In this document: positions 13,464 through 26,700 of the stretch, piece by piece | Layout: each line of letters opens with the position of its first letter | Position numbering within the stretch: position 1 is the stretch's first letter | Assembly (NCBI GenBank): GCA_009731375.1 | Contig: BJOX01000097.1 | Location: 141,019 to 205,018 of the forward strand | Length of the DNA stretch: 64,000 bases | Origin: Paulinella micropora | Lineage: Eukaryota; Cercozoa; Imbricatea; Euglyphida | Direction of reading: 5' to 3' | Made by a program: the position numbers and the translations under genes | The notes under the pieces: generated by a model | What the model saw: only the letters and a program-made list of their open reading frames with translations | Told to the model about the DNA's origin: nothing | Database searches by the model: none

Positions 13464-16166
13464 ATGTCGACAGAGACCGCCGAAGTGAGTGAATTCTCGG
13501 AGGCAGATCAAAGAAGAGAAGAAGAAGAAGCAGGAGGAGGAGGAGGAGGAGGAGGATGATTGAATGAAGGAGGAGGAGGAGGATTGAATGAAGGAGGAGG
13601 AGGAGATGAAGGAGTAGGAGGAGGAGTAGAAGAGGGCTGGGATGATGAAGGAAGATATGGAGGAGACGAAGATGAAGGAGGATTTGAACAAGAAGAGACG
13701 GGAGGAGGAGGAGCATATGGTAATCCCTTACCACCTGCCTACACGGGAGGAGGAGGACGAAAAATGATCGACTTGATTCATAGTGATGGAGAGGAGATCA
13801 CAGTGGAGGAACAACAGTGGGTGCAAGACCACTATGACCTCACTAAAGAAGAGTTTGATAACAAGATGGGGGTAGAGAAGGATACCTATGTGTGGATCCC
13901 TCAGGATCAAAGAAGAGAGAAAAGTCGTGCTAAAAAGGATGTCTATATCCTATTATCAAACACAGCACAGCTCCTCGGCAAACTGGTCTCTGATCCAGAA
14001 GAGAGAAAGAAGATACAGCATATCAAGTTTGGGGACACACACACCCACCTTGAATTACTCGATGCTATCTTTGGGGTGTACACTCAAACCCTGATTTGGG
14101 AACGTACATACGGCCCACGATGTGAGGGTTACCTCCAGTACACAAACCCAAGAGCAACGGCCAGATTCCTCGCGACTGGTCAGGAGGCAGTCGATGTAAC
14201 AAAAATGAAGACCAATCTGGGTTCGAAAAACTCGAGTGGCATATTTCATTTTTTTACAATGGAAATAAAGGCCTTGGAGGAGGGGAAGGCAGAGATGGAA
14301 AAAAGCATTAAGGCAGCAGGAGAAACTCATCCTGTGATTGATGAGTTAGAGAAGACCGACAGAGTTCTGACCAAGATCAGACTGTTGATGGGTGCGTTAC
14401 TGCACAAGGAGGCATGGAAGAGATGGATTCCTACCAAGGATCACTCTGTCCTTAAATCACTTAGTAACGCACCACCGGTCGCCAACAAAGCAGGTGTTGA
14501 CCAATATGTGGAGAAATATAATTTTCTCAGATCTGCTTCTGAATTGGTGGCCTTTATCACTCATGCTCAAAAGCTGGTGATATCTGAGAAGAAGAAGGCG
14601 AAAGAGAATGAGGAGTTCGAGAAGACGATGAGACTGGAAAGAATGAAAGCAAAAGTGAGTGGTGCAAAGACACACCCTCCGACATATTTGACCCCACCAG
14701 CTCCTGCCCCACCAGCCCCTGCACCCTCGGGCTCAACTACGGTGGTGGTCACAAACACGGAGAAGAAGGACAGACAGAACATCATAAATGCCTTCAAGGG
14801 GAAGAAAGGAGGAGTGGCAAGTCTCATGCTATATGCCAAGACGAGCTCAGACAAAGACTCTGATGCTTCGCTTTTGAGCAAGCTCAAAGAGATCAATGCC
14901 TGCATGAAGGCTTTTCCTTGCGACGAAACGCAGGAATACGAGGCCCTTGTTACTGTTTTTGACCAATCTCTAGTCTCGGAGGGATTTGATCTGACACAGT
15001 ACAAGTTTTTGAGAAAGAAGGAGGAGATTAAGAGAAACAATGCAACAGGCCTAGACGCTCAGTGTGAACTGGCGGTGGCCACACTCATTTCATATTTTCA
15101 ATCTCATGGATACCAGCATCTCTGCACTGGTACTCTCATAGGATTTGAAATCTTTGAGACAGTGGCGATGAGTTTGAGGAGTGCTGTTGGCTTGGCGGCG
15201 ACCCTTACGGAGGTAGTTTCCTCCTATGGGCTATTCTATGGCCGCAAGTCGATCATCCTCTATTTCTTTTCGGCGTTACACACAGTTAACCCGAGTAAGC
15301 TTACTCAGCTCATACAACAATGCTCGACGTTTAGCTCAGTGAAGTCCAAGAACTTCCTCGAGACACACGTGTTCGAAAATACGGTTCAAAGCGTTGCTCC
15401 GTCAGCACTGTTTCAAGAAGTGATGAGTGCATGCTCAAACATGGACTCGCTCACGGAGGCACATACGGCACAGGCAGGCGGTGTACCTGTTGGCGCACAA
15501 GCCACGTACACAAACAGAGTTGCCGGTTGGAAGAGACAGAGAGAGCCAGACCTGAAGACCGCATGTTGGAGGTGGTTCGCGGGCTTGCAGTGTAAGGCAC
15601 AGATGGAGAACAGAGACTGCTCTTTCAATCATGATAGGCAGAACCCAACAGCAAGGGCAAATTTTCTGAGGAGGACGGAAGGCAAGGAACCGGGCCTTTT
15701 CAATATGCTTCAGATTGCCGCTGTGAACAAAGGTTGGTATGCCAATATGTGTGATGATGAGGAGTTACGAGAGGCAATCATTACCTACATGAAGAGGATG
15801 AAGGAGAAGAAGGAGGAAAGGGAGAGACAAAAGAACTTAAAGGCCTCTCAAAGAGGACGAGGATGAGGAGCAGGAGCAGGAGGACGAGGAGGAGGAGGAG
15901 GAGGAGGACGAGGACGAGGAACATGGAGAGGAGCCTCGAGGTGGCAGGGAACCCCTCAGAGAGAAAGAGGAGGAGGTCGGGGATATACCCCTTATGGAGG
16001 GAGAGCTGTTCGAGCTCCAGCCCCCCCACCCAGAGGAGGAGGAGGCTCGTGGGCAAGCTCCAACCCAAATTTCGGTCGAGCTCAGGCCTACAACACTGCC
16101 TCGGAGACCGATACGTCATCCTACCCGGACACTACTCAAGGTAATCGTTTCGAGGTGGTGGAATGA
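13464..16166 (+). CDS. gag: Gypsy gag with CCCH finger, two in-frame TGA
   Basis: The structural protein that packages element RNA. ATG 13,464 starts MSTETAEVSEFSEADQ, then Glu and Gly runs. TGA at 13,557-13,559 interrupts the (GGA)n stretch, and the same frame continues for 768 codons to TGA 15,864-15,866. After that the frame stays open for 99 more Gly/Arg-rich codons (RGG-like) to TGA at 16,164. Near 15,564-15,638 is a CCCH-type zinc finger, C-x8-C-x8-C-x3-H, where most gypsy Gag proteins have a CCHC knuckle. A Pro/Ala linker lies near 14,690-14,735, and the C-terminal part is Lys/Arg/Glu-rich. Both inner TGAs lie in GGA/CGA repeat context and could be point mutations from GGA or CGA, or readthrough sites. 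Pol begins 34 bases downstream in another register. Confidence 0.85.
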
Positions 16167-16199
16167 CTGGAGGGGGAAGAAGAGAGGAAGGAGAAGACT

Positions 16200-19100
16200 G
16201 TGAAGTTTAACCCTAAAGTCACAGTGCTTTCTAATGCTGTTGTGCAGACTGGGCCAACGCTTCCTCTATGTGAAAACAAAGATGTGGGTACACAGAGACT
16301 GCAGCCCCAAGGTAGTCTCATACCCGTTCATACAGCACGGTTACCAATGATAACTGATGCAAATAGGAAGGCGAGACTTGCGATGGAGGCGAGGAGGCCA
16401 ATGGCAGACGTATCGCCTCGGCCAAGCAAACAACCACGAACAGACTCAATGTCTACGGTCGCGGCGGGTGGCGAGCAAAAAGACAATGTGTGTACTCAAG
16501 TACCACAAGACAATGTCGCTCAAATAGTAAACGCACCAGTACCGCAGAATAATAAAAATGTTAATGAGGTGAAGCAGGAGGAGAAGAAGGAGGAGTTGAA
16601 AAACTTAGAGACAAGACTCCAAAATTTGGAACGTAAAGTTCTTGTTCTCGCAGCCAATATACACAGGCCCGATGCTCTGTGTTATACGGAACTTTATTGT
16701 GAAACATTGAAGACAATATTAAAAGTTGGTAATGATACGATGGCGAATATTAATATTGTCGGCAGGAAGTTTTTTAATCGATACCGGGACTGGGTGGACG
16801 GAAATATGAAAAAGTCAACGGGCACTCTCAAAGGAGTGAGCAGCCGGACGGATATCACGGGAATCATCACACTGACCTTTAAATTGAAATCCGCACGAGT
16901 ATACCGTATGGACCTCTATGTCGTCCCCGGTTACCACGGGTCAATATTACTATCGTATGACCAATTGGCTACGATGGGGGCTGTGATTGATTGCGCCGCA
17001 CGGCGAGTGATATATGGAGTAAAAAGAGGAGAAGAGAACGATATTGATCCCTTCAACGCTACTGACTCTTATGAGGCTTATGAGCTGAGTCTAGCGACGG
17101 ATCACAAAAAGATGGCCATCGCACATGAGGCACTTGAGGTGTACGTTCACCCCCATGTCGTAAGACCGGATGAACTGTCCTGGACCGACAATTGGGAATC
17201 CCAAGTGTGCACTGTCACAGTTCCGACATGCCATTGGGACAAAAAGTCTATTGATGACTTAATCGAGAAGCGAAAGGAGGAGATTATATGTGTCGCACAA
17301 AGAAGCCCGTCGTTGGCGAGATTCGCGGAAGGAGTAGGAACAGATGTCCATATTACTAACGGATACTGTTTCCATGCGAAAGTAGGAGAAGAAAAAAGGG
17401 AGGCGTTTGTACCAAGGAGAACGGGGCGAATCCCGGATACTCCACCAGAAACTATTAAAAGTTTTATTACTGATTTCTGGGGTGACGAGCCCACGTGGCC
17501 GCGTTCACTGTCTGAAGTGAAGAAATGCTTACGGACTTTATTCGAAAATAATAAGCCGTATACTATTATCCTGCCATATAATGAGAAGGCGATATGGGCG
17601 CAGGAAATAAGGGACCGGCTTATTGATCATCCTATACCGGTACCCTCTCGCAAGCAACAGCTAGTGGTGGCTTGTCGTATGGGAACTCGTGAGCAGAGCA
17701 GTGCATACAAGCGGAAGCTCAGAGACCTCGACAAGTTGAAATTGATACCGCAAGCATTCACATGCTTTGATGGTTTTTACACCCGTAAAGCTCCTTTGCA
17801 ATACGCGAGACTCATTGACATGCTGGTGGAGCTCGGTAAAGATGATGAGCCGGACACGGTCACGTATGAAAAGACGGGCCTAGATGATGTCTCGGAAGAG
17901 GACTTAGGCTTGGAGGAGGACAGAGAACCCCTCAAGCAACATAAGCAGATGTCTGATGAAGATTTTCAAGAGGCGGCGCGGAAAATATTGGAAGAAGGAG
18001 TAGGCACGGAGAAGGAGAAGGAGCTTTTAAAAGCCAAATTAGAGGCGAACAAGGAAATTTTTGACCCTCCACATGCAGGTGGTGTCAAGCCTGAAGATTT
18101 CACTGCGGTTATTTACAAAATACCGGGTGCGGAGCCGTCACCGGCACCACGAAGGGCGAATTTGAGTATACATGAGGCGAAGATAGCGGAGGAGCTAGCA
18201 AGACAGCTGCTCAATGAGGACTTTATTGAGAGATCAACATCTCCAATAGTCTCACAACCGAGAATAGTGCCGAAGCCAGGAGGAGAATGGCGCCTGACAG
18301 TTAACTATGCTCGTGTTAACAAGGTGCTGGAGGAAGAGAGAAATCCTCTCCCGACATTAGAAGAAGGAAGGAGAGTACTGCGGAATGCAAAATTCTATTC
18401 GGTCATTGACCTTAAGAATGGCTTCTGGCAGATACCACTGGAGGAAAAGTCCAGATGGCTGACGGCGTTTGTGGTGGGTATGGAAATATACCAATGGAAA
18501 GTGCTTCCGATGGGCCTCAAGCAAGCCCCAGGACTTTTCCAGAAGGCGATGCAGAAGATGTTGAGCAGTCAGTACGATGATTTGTCTGACGGTGGCTTTA
18601 TGAGAAGGCGGGGACAGAAGGCGGGAGAATATGCATTTTGCTATATCGATGACATTATCGTATACTCTAACACAATGGAGGAGCATATCGATCATTTGTC
18701 CGATATATTCAGGCGCATCGGAGCTTTTGGCCTGAAGTGCAATCTAAAGAAGTGTCAACTTGCCAAGACGAGTGTGACATACTTAGGGTACGAGATCTCC
18801 CATAATCGAGTCTCGATATCCAAAGAGAAGAGGGAGGAGATTATGAATCGACCGATACCGAAGAACCGCACTGAATTGCACTCATTCCTTGCGATGGCGC
18901 AATACTATAGCCAGTTTATACCCGATTGGGGTGCAACACGGGCTAAAGTGGAGAAAATGATAGATTTTGGAGACTTTGAGAAGTGGGACGAAGAGGCTTT
19001 GCAAGCGTTTCATGCGCTCAAAGATCTCATTTACAAAGACCCGAAAGACGGAGGACTGGTGTTAACGATGCCCGACTTTACGAAACAATTCGTAGTCGAT

Positions 19101-21980
19101 ACAGACGCATCTAAGTTTGCGATTGGGGCTGTATTACAACAAGAGGATGAGGAGAAGAAATTACGCCCAATCATGTTTATTAGTAGGAAGTTGTGTGCGG
19201 CGGAGAGAAACTATTGCACAAGGCAAAGAGAGGCGTTGGCGGTAGTATGGGCCCTCAAGAGGCTCAGAGAGTATTTGTGGGGAGGACCTCAATTTACTGT
19301 CAGAACTGATCATCATAACCTGTTATGGTTGATGAATCATGAACAGACGGGACGGCTGGCGCGGTGGCAAGCGTTCTTGTCTTGTTTCGATTTTACAATG
19401 GTCCATCTACCGGGAAAGCGAAATGTGGTCGCTGATAGCCTCTCTAGGCTAGAGTTTAACTCAGAAGTATCGGCGTTGGTGTCCACGGTGGAGATGGAAG
19501 ACTTGTCCACTGACAAGGTGTATGAGGTCAGCCACATTGAGGCGATGGAGATGGCGAGTGGAGTCCGATATGACCGCACAGGTCTACGGTACAGTCCACA
19601 AGGCCCGGATCACGGGATATGTTGTGAGCTACATACCCAGGAGGACGCTGAGTGGTCCTATGAGGTATATGAGAATGCGAAGGCGAACATAAGAGAGGAA
19701 GAGGAGACGCAGGAAGTTTATGCGGAGCCTCCTCAAGAGCGGAGAAGTGACCTAGACGATGACCCGGAAAGAATCGGGGTACGGCTAGAAGATGGTACTA
19801 TCCATATAGCCTCGCCTACCGCATGGAGGCAACAACAGGCTCAAGATCCGGAGTTTAAAGAACTGATACAGTTATATCAGAACCCGGATGAGCTACGGAT
19901 GACGAAAGCGATCAAAGATCAGATGAAGGAGATGGGATGGAGAGATGGTCTACTGTGGTACAAGGGCCTTCACGGTCGCTATGCGTCACAGCCGGACAAA
20001 TGGACCCTTTGGGTACCGGAGAGTCTGAGACGATTTATATTTGTCGCAGCCCACAATTGCCCACTTTTGGCGCATCCGGGTCGACAACGAACTCATATGT
20101 TCGTAGCGAGGCGATTCTGGTGGAAGAAGATGAAGGAGGAGATAGATCAGGCGGTGGATGCATGCATCCCGTGCAAGATAAACAAAACACCACTGAAGGC
20201 AAATTTCGGCCTGATTGGCGAATTTCCTCTTCATGCGGGGATGTTTGAGTTTATACACATTGATCATGTGGGACCTTTCCCAGAATCGAAGGATGGTTAC
20301 AAATACCTCCTTACGGCTATTGACAGAGCCACCAACTATGTGTGGATCATCCCTGTCAAAGACGTTACCGGCAAGACGACGGCCGAGGCGCTGATCGATA
20401 GGATCATCTCACAGATCGGAGTACCAAGAAAGATATGTTCTGATCGAGGCTCGGACTTTAATAACGAGGTCATCGACAAACTATCTAAGTATTACGGGAT
20501 GAAATGGCAATATGTTACTGCCTATAACCCGCGAGCAAATGGGAAAATCGAGCGGGTACACAGACCCCTCAAAGCCTCGCTAAAGATGTATTGCACGAAG
20601 AAGGAGAATCAAAGAGCATGGGTCGAGGCAGCACCATCATTTGCGTTTGCAATGAACTGTCTACCCTCTACGGCGTTAGGAGGCTCGAAGAGCTCAATCT
20701 CGCCATATCAGTTAGTATATGGGCGTGAGCCTGATATCCCGACTTCGCTCCTTCACCCAAAAGACACTTGGGCGGATGCGGATGAGTTGTTTGGGATGAG
20801 ACTTAGAGTGAAGATGGAGGCGGAACAAATAGTCAGGGCGCATAGAGAGGCGGAGCGCCGAAAGACTGATGCTGAAGGGGTGCGACAAGCGCACTTGGAT
20901 CAGATCAAGTTCCAGGTCGGGGATATTGTACTATTGTACCATCCTCAAGTCCCGAAGGGAGTCAGCTCTAAGCTGTTCACTCACTGGAAAGGACCTTATC
21001 AGATTATGGAACAGACGGGACCTCTGAATTACAAGATCAGGGGTAGAGGGAAGGTGCAAATTGTGAATGTAAGAAGGCTGATTAAGTATGATCCCTTCTT
21101 ACTGGAAGATGAATCCGTTGAGGAGGCGTTAAAACGGATGAAGGATGATTTCAAAGAGGTGCCGCCCATCCACAAGGAGGCTGGCATAGACCAAGACGAT
21201 GCTTATCGGGCACCGATAGCTGAGAAGGAGGAGAGTGAGGTGGACAGCAAGGAGAAGACTGACCGCATAAGCGCGGTGGGGACTCAGTCCAAGTCTCCGC
21301 GAGAGCATAGCGGAAAGAAGGAGAAGATCACAGAGGCGCAGCTAAGGAGAGCGCGGAATGATCTTATCAACGACCAACCGAGGAAGGCGATGAGGTCGAT
21401 GAGATCAAAGGACGTCCACCAGGAGGAGGAGGGGACGGACACTGACCCAAACGCGGGCAACGTTGAGATTGTCCATGAGCGATGGAAGGAAGGCGATGCG
21501 ATAGCAACCATCGCATGGGTGAAAAATGTTTTCTATCTGATGAGACCAGCGGAACAACATGTCGCTGATGACACTCTCTCAGACTTATACTTGATGCGGG
21601 TCGTGGCGGTCCCACGACAGATGCGTGTCACACGGACACTCAAAATATCATCAGCCGCAAAGATAGTACAACCGATACTCCAGTTCTGGAGAAGTATGGA
21701 CCCGGTTGAGGATCCAAAGGCAAGACATTATCTGCCAGTATATAAAGACGCAAAAAGTCTCGAGACATGGGATGATACAATTACTCCCAGAGACAAGGAT
21801 TACACTGCGTGGACCATTCAGACACTGCCAAGAGGAGTGCTTGATGTCCCTTTTGAATTATCGTTGGGCGGAATCCCTAATAAGATCTGGGACATTCTCG
21901 AACAGTCAAAGTTCGATCTGACTTTTGTTGGTGGTCCTCCACCAGGCAAAGAAATCCGCGCCAGACGACGAAGGCAGTGA
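16200..21980 (+). CDS. pol: Gypsy pol polyprotein (PR-RT-RH-IN), 1,926 codons
   Basis: It copies the element RNA and integrates the cDNA. Domains in order: an aspartic-protease-like region with NDTMAN at about residue 179 and a later ILLSYDQL; reverse transcriptase at about 695-880 with YIDD near 815; RNase H from about 960 with DTDAS at 967; integrase zinc-binding HHCC (H1285, C1322-x2-C1325); integrase core D1355, D1415, E1451, which is DD35E spacing; and a GPY/F module near 1595-1630. About 290 residues follow with no domain I recognise. The frame is intact with no stop, so the gene looks functional. The protease motif lacks the usual Gly after Asp-Thr. The CDS ends in TGA. Confidence 0.95.
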   Translation: MKFNPKVTVLSNAVVQTGPTLPLCENKDVGTQRLQPQGSLIPVHTARLPMITDANRKARLAMEARRPMADVSPRPSKQPRTDSMSTVAAGGEQKDNVCTQVPQDNVAQIVNAPVPQNNKNVNEVKQEEKKEELKNLETRLQNLERKVLVLAANIHRPDALCYTELYCETLKTILKVGNDTMANINIVGRKFFNRYRDWVDGNMKKSTGTLKGVSSRTDITGIITLTFKLKSARVYRMDLYVVPGYHGSILLSYDQLATMGAVIDCAARRVIYGVKRGEENDIDPFNATDSYEAYELSLATDHKKMAIAHEALEVYVHPHVVRPDELSWTDNWESQVCTVTVPTCHWDKKSIDDLIEKRKEEIICVAQRSPSLARFAEGVGTDVHITNGYCFHAKVGEEKREAFVPRRTGRIPDTPPETIKSFITDFWGDEPTWPRSLSEVKKCLRTLFENNKPYTIILPYNEKAIWAQEIRDRLIDHPIPVPSRKQQLVVACRMGTREQSSAYKRKLRDLDKLKLIPQAFTCFDGFYTRKAPLQYARLIDMLVELGKDDEPDTVTYEKTGLDDVSEEDLGLEEDREPLKQHKQMSDEDFQEAARKILEEGVGTEKEKELLKAKLEANKEIFDPPHAGGVKPEDFTAVIYKIPGAEPSPAPRRANLSIHEAKIAEELARQLLNEDFIERSTSPIVSQPRIVPKPGGEWRLTVNYARVNKVLEEERNPLPTLEEGRRVLRNAKFYSVIDLKNGFWQIPLEEKSRWLTAFVVGMEIYQWKVLPMGLKQAPGLFQKAMQKMLSSQYDDLSDGGFMRRRGQKAGEYAFCYIDDIIVYSNTMEEHIDHLSDIFRRIGAFGLKCNLKKCQLAKTSVTYLGYEISHNRVSISKEKREEIMNRPIPKNRTELHSFLAMAQYYSQFIPDWGATRAKVEKMIDFGDFEKWDEEALQAFHALKDLIYKDPKDGGLVLTMPDFTKQFVVDTDASKFAIGAVLQQEDEEKKLRPIMFISRKLCAAERNYCTRQREALAVVWALKRLREYLWGGPQFTVRTDHHNLLWLMNHEQTGRLARWQAFLSCFDFTMVHLPGKRNVVADSLSRLEFNSEVSALVSTVEMEDLSTDKVYEVSHIEAMEMASGVRYDRTGLRYSPQGPDHGICCELHTQEDAEWSYEVYENAKANIREEEETQEVYAEPPQERRSDLDDDPERIGVRLEDGTIHIASPTAWRQQQAQDPEFKELIQLYQNPDELRMTKAIKDQMKEMGWRDGLLWYKGLHGRYASQPDKWTLWVPESLRRFIFVAAHNCPLLAHPGRQRTHMFVARRFWWKKMKEEIDQAVDACIPCKINKTPLKANFGLIGEFPLHAGMFEFIHIDHVGPFPESKDGYKYLLTAIDRATNYVWIIPVKDVTGKTTAEALIDRIISQIGVPRKICSDRGSDFNNEVIDKLSKYYGMKWQYVTAYNPRANGKIERVHRPLKASLKMYCTKKENQRAWVEAAPSFAFAMNCLPSTALGGSKSSISPYQLVYGREPDIPTSLLHPKDTWADADELFGMRLRVKMEAEQIVRAHREAERRKTDAEGVRQAHLDQIKFQVGDIVLLYHPQVPKGVSSKLFTHWKGPYQIMEQTGPLNYKIRGRGKVQIVNVRRLIKYDPFLLEDESVEEALKRMKDDFKEVPPIHKEAGIDQDDAYRAPIAEKEESEVDSKEKTDRISAVGTQSKSPREHSGKKEKITEAQLRRARNDLINDQPRKAMRSMRSKDVHQEEEGTDTDPNAGNVEIVHERWKEGDAIATIAWVKNVFYLMRPAEQHVADDTLSDLYLMRVVAVPRQMRVTRTLKISSAAKIVQPILQFWRSMDPVEDPKARHYLPVYKDAKSLETWDDTITPRDKDYTAWTIQTLPRGVLDVPFELSLGGIPNKIWDILEQSKFDLTFVGGPPPGKEIRARRRRQ

Positions 21981-23057
<1,077 letters not shown>

Positions 23058-23293
23058 TGTAGGCATCACCACCGGATAGCCGGTAAAAAGTACCTTTTCC
23101 TGGTGACAGGTGCACCAGCTTGTTTTTCAGTATTATTTGTCCGGATTGGACCTGATGCCATTTTATTCCTGGTCTGTTGCCGTTTTCCTTTTTGGCTTTA
23201 CTGAGCTAATACAACGAGACATCATTCTCATTCTTGAGGACTGTGTTTGGTTGTATTACCGACTTTTTACGAGCTATCGTTGGGGGCATTACA
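23058..23293 (+). repeat. Gypsy 3' LTR
   Basis: A 236-bp copy of the 5' LTR, followed by GCTAATCTGAAATCTGACC. That sequence resembles the bases just before the 5' LTR, so the element appears to have landed in a short tandem repeat. Confidence 0.96.
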
Positions 23294-23756
23294 GCTAATC
23301 TGAAATCTGACCCTTAAATCAAATTTGATGTCTGAAATCGACACTTGATGTACCCAGTAATATTTTTTTAATCGCTGCTTTTTTTATTGTAAAGATCACG
23401 ATGTGACTCTAGTTTGTGTAAAAAAAAAATAATAATAAAAAAAGTTGAAAAAAAAATCATTTGAAATTCAAGTTTTATAACGGTTTAAAGTTTTGTGTTT
23501 TGTTTATTAAAAAAAAAGTTATTGGGCAAAGTTTAACCATAATTCGCGATAATTTGGTGCAGGGCAATATAGAGGATGATCTTTCTGAATCTGCAGTTCT
23601 TTTGAAAAAAGGAGCAGTACTTCAAAAGCCTTAGTTTCCTGGGTTTGTGCTGGTTTTGGGACCTTTGACACTAAAAAATGTTTAGGCCGATCCAGGCCAT
23701 GCCAGCCAAAAAGCCAAATCCTGTCAACTTTTTTTACGGACCGGCGCAGTCTGGCG
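23294..23756. other. A/T-rich unique flank, no gene
   Basis: Contains A-runs and T-runs. No open frame or repeat that I recognise. Confidence 0.6.
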
Positions 23757-26700
23757 GTGTTTGTGGAAGCTCAGAAGATGCCTCGTCCCAAGCCCCCTGG
23801 CCAAGCCTGGGCGAAAGTCAAAAAGCTTGGGGGCAAAGACTCAAAGAGGACTAAGAGAGAAAAGCGTCTCTCTGAGCAGGGGGAAAAAAAACTCAAGCAT
23901 CGGAAACGAGAAGCGGTAGCAGAGGAACGAAAAGCATCCCCCCTTTATGCGGGCAGGCACACAGGCGATGTTTTTGTTTCCCCTGACACAGCTGAGGGTG
24001 ACACTTAAGGCAATCACCCCCCCAAGGACTTGTCCTCAGTTTTCGAAGAGATTGCCCAGAAAGCACAAGAGCAGTTCGAACTTGGGGGCGGTGAGCAGAC
24101 TCCAAAACGGCCACCAATCTCTATCCCTTCGGATTCGGAGTTGGTGTCCGTTTTGGACGATGCAAGGGACAACATAATGTGCGACATGCACAAAAACAGA
24201 GATTACTACTACCTAACGTGTCGTGTGCCAAAACCCAGAAAGGAATCCCAAGTTAAGCCAAGAGCCATGATGTTGAGGAGGCGGAGGATAGCAAAGGCGA
24301 AGGTGATTGTTGGGCAGCTTTTGGGGGAGGCCCATGGTTTCACGGATGCAGAGGTGGAGGAGTTCACGCTCCAGTACATGAACCTGTCAGCGAGCAGTTA
24401 GTGTTCAAGCCTGGCGACGGCCAGCAGGCTAAGATCGCCACGCAAACGTTGCTGCATATGGATTGCAACGTGATGTCCGACCAGCAGGTGACCAATCTGC
24501 TGCGGGCAAGTCAGCACCCTTGGTTAACGGGGGCAAAGGTTATCATGTGCTCTCTCTCTGCTCTGTTCTAATGTTCTTTTTTTGTTTTTGTTTTTGTAGT
24601 TGGTGAAACAACGCAAGGAGTTGACGCAGGAGGTCATCCCCAAGTACGGTCTGGAAGGTTCAAAAGATGGCAAGTCGGCAGCAGCAGATCCCAACAAGCT
24701 CATGCTGCAGTTGGAGGCGGGATGGCGGAAGAATGGGGAGTCCGATGTACGGCAGCTATGCATTCCGATTGGGGGGGGACGGCAGCAAGTTGGGGGCAAA
24801 CCACAGCATGGTTACCTGGGCGATGAAATGTTTTGCTTTGGATCAGAAGAGGGAATTGGTGAAGGGCTTCCACCACCCTACTACTCAGGAGGGAATTTTT
24901 CCATTGCTTATGTGCAAGTGTAAGGAGGACCTCGTGGAACCGAAGCAATATGCGGGTCCACGAGTGCCTCCATTCTCTGAGAGAGAGGTGAGGGGGTGGT
25001 GGGGTGTGTCACTTTATATATCTACGCCAATGTTACTATTACTAACTAATACGGGGGCGAATGGGTGTGTGGTATGCTTCAATGTTGTAATACACCCAAA
25101 ACCAATTTTTAGGAATGTATGCAGGGGCAAAGCATTACGCTTTGCCCCCGTGTTTATTCTACCTCAAAATTCGCTTTAACTCAATTGCGGTTTCGAACAT
25201 ATTCTTAAGTTCGGAACTGCAATTGCGTCTGTCATCGAAGTCGCCTATTTTTCTCCCCCCCCCCCCCCCCCCCCCCCCCNNNNNNNNNNNNNNNNNNNNN
25301 NNNNNNNNNNNNNNNNNNNNNNNNNNNNNNNNNNNNNNNNNNNNNNNNNNNNNNNNNNNNNNNNNNNNNNNNNNNNNNNNNNNNNNNNNNNNNNNNNNNN
25401 NNNNNNNNNNNNNNNNNNNNNNNNNNNNNNNNNNNNNNNNNNNNNNNNNNNNNNNNNNNNNNNNNNNNNNNNNNNNNNNNNNNNNNNNNNNNNNNNNNNN
25501 NNNNNNNNNNNNCCCCCCCCCCCCCCCCCGAGGCTGAGAAGAAAGTGGAATAAGAGAATCATTTTCATCTTTTTCTCTGATTCCCCTTTCTTCCATGTTG
25601 ATTATTACTATTATTAATTAAATTAATTATTAATATTAATATTGAAAATTTTATTAATACTAGTTAGTTTTTGTTACGCATCAAATTTTAATATTAATAT
25701 TAAATTTGAAATTGAATAGGGGAAATGCTTAAAACCTTTGAATCCTGAGAGAAGGACGGTTGGACATCATCGGCGACCGGTATTAAATATGATGTTCAGG
25801 TTTATGTTACCGGTGATATGAAATGGTTACGTACTGTGTGCGGCCAGAAGTCTGCCGGTGCCGATCATTTTTGTTATATGTGTTTATGTCATACAAATGA
25901 TCGGGGCGATCTGTCATGAATGGGTCACCCCATGCGTGACAGTGCTACAGCTGACAAGACAACGCCAGGCATGGCACACGATCGTAGCTTGTTTCATTTT
26001 GTGCCTATGAATCGTCATGTTCCTGACTTGTTACATATGATGTTACGTATATGTGGGCGCATGGTTGATTTTTTGATGCGTGAGATTTGCGACGGCCGGC
26101 CTGATACTCCTTGGGGTGCGGATATTCCAACCGATTTACCGTACTTTAGACTTACGAATCGCTTGAAACACTGAACTGATATTCTATCTAACAAAGGCAA
26201 TATCAGAAGTGGTAAAGTGATTTCCGGATTTAAAATACGGCCTAACCGGGACACAAAGGAAATGGAGTGGCACGGCCTTGATCGGGGTAAGCTGCTTCGT
26301 TCCCTTTTTGAAGAAGTCTATAGAGGAAACATAGACTTCACTTCGCTTTTAGCTCCCGGCCGTTGGCAGCAATTCCGGAGGATTAACACCCCGACACCGT
26401 TTGAGCCTGCGGCTGCCTTGCTTTGGCAGTCTCAGACTCGGAAAGTGTTCCGGGATGCTACATCACCGGTGGTGCAGCCAGAGCATCCAAAGATTGTGAG
26501 CGGGGACTGTTGGGCTCGTCGTCCTCAAGACGAGGACGGCCGACATCCGGCTGTTACACGTCCTGACGGCAGCATTTTGCGTGCCAAGGACATTGCGCCC
26601 ACGCCTCTGTACCTAGACAATTTTATCACATCATATGTACATCTTGTTTGTTATCATGTAGCTGATTTTCTTATGTTGATCGGTACTATTTACTACTTCT

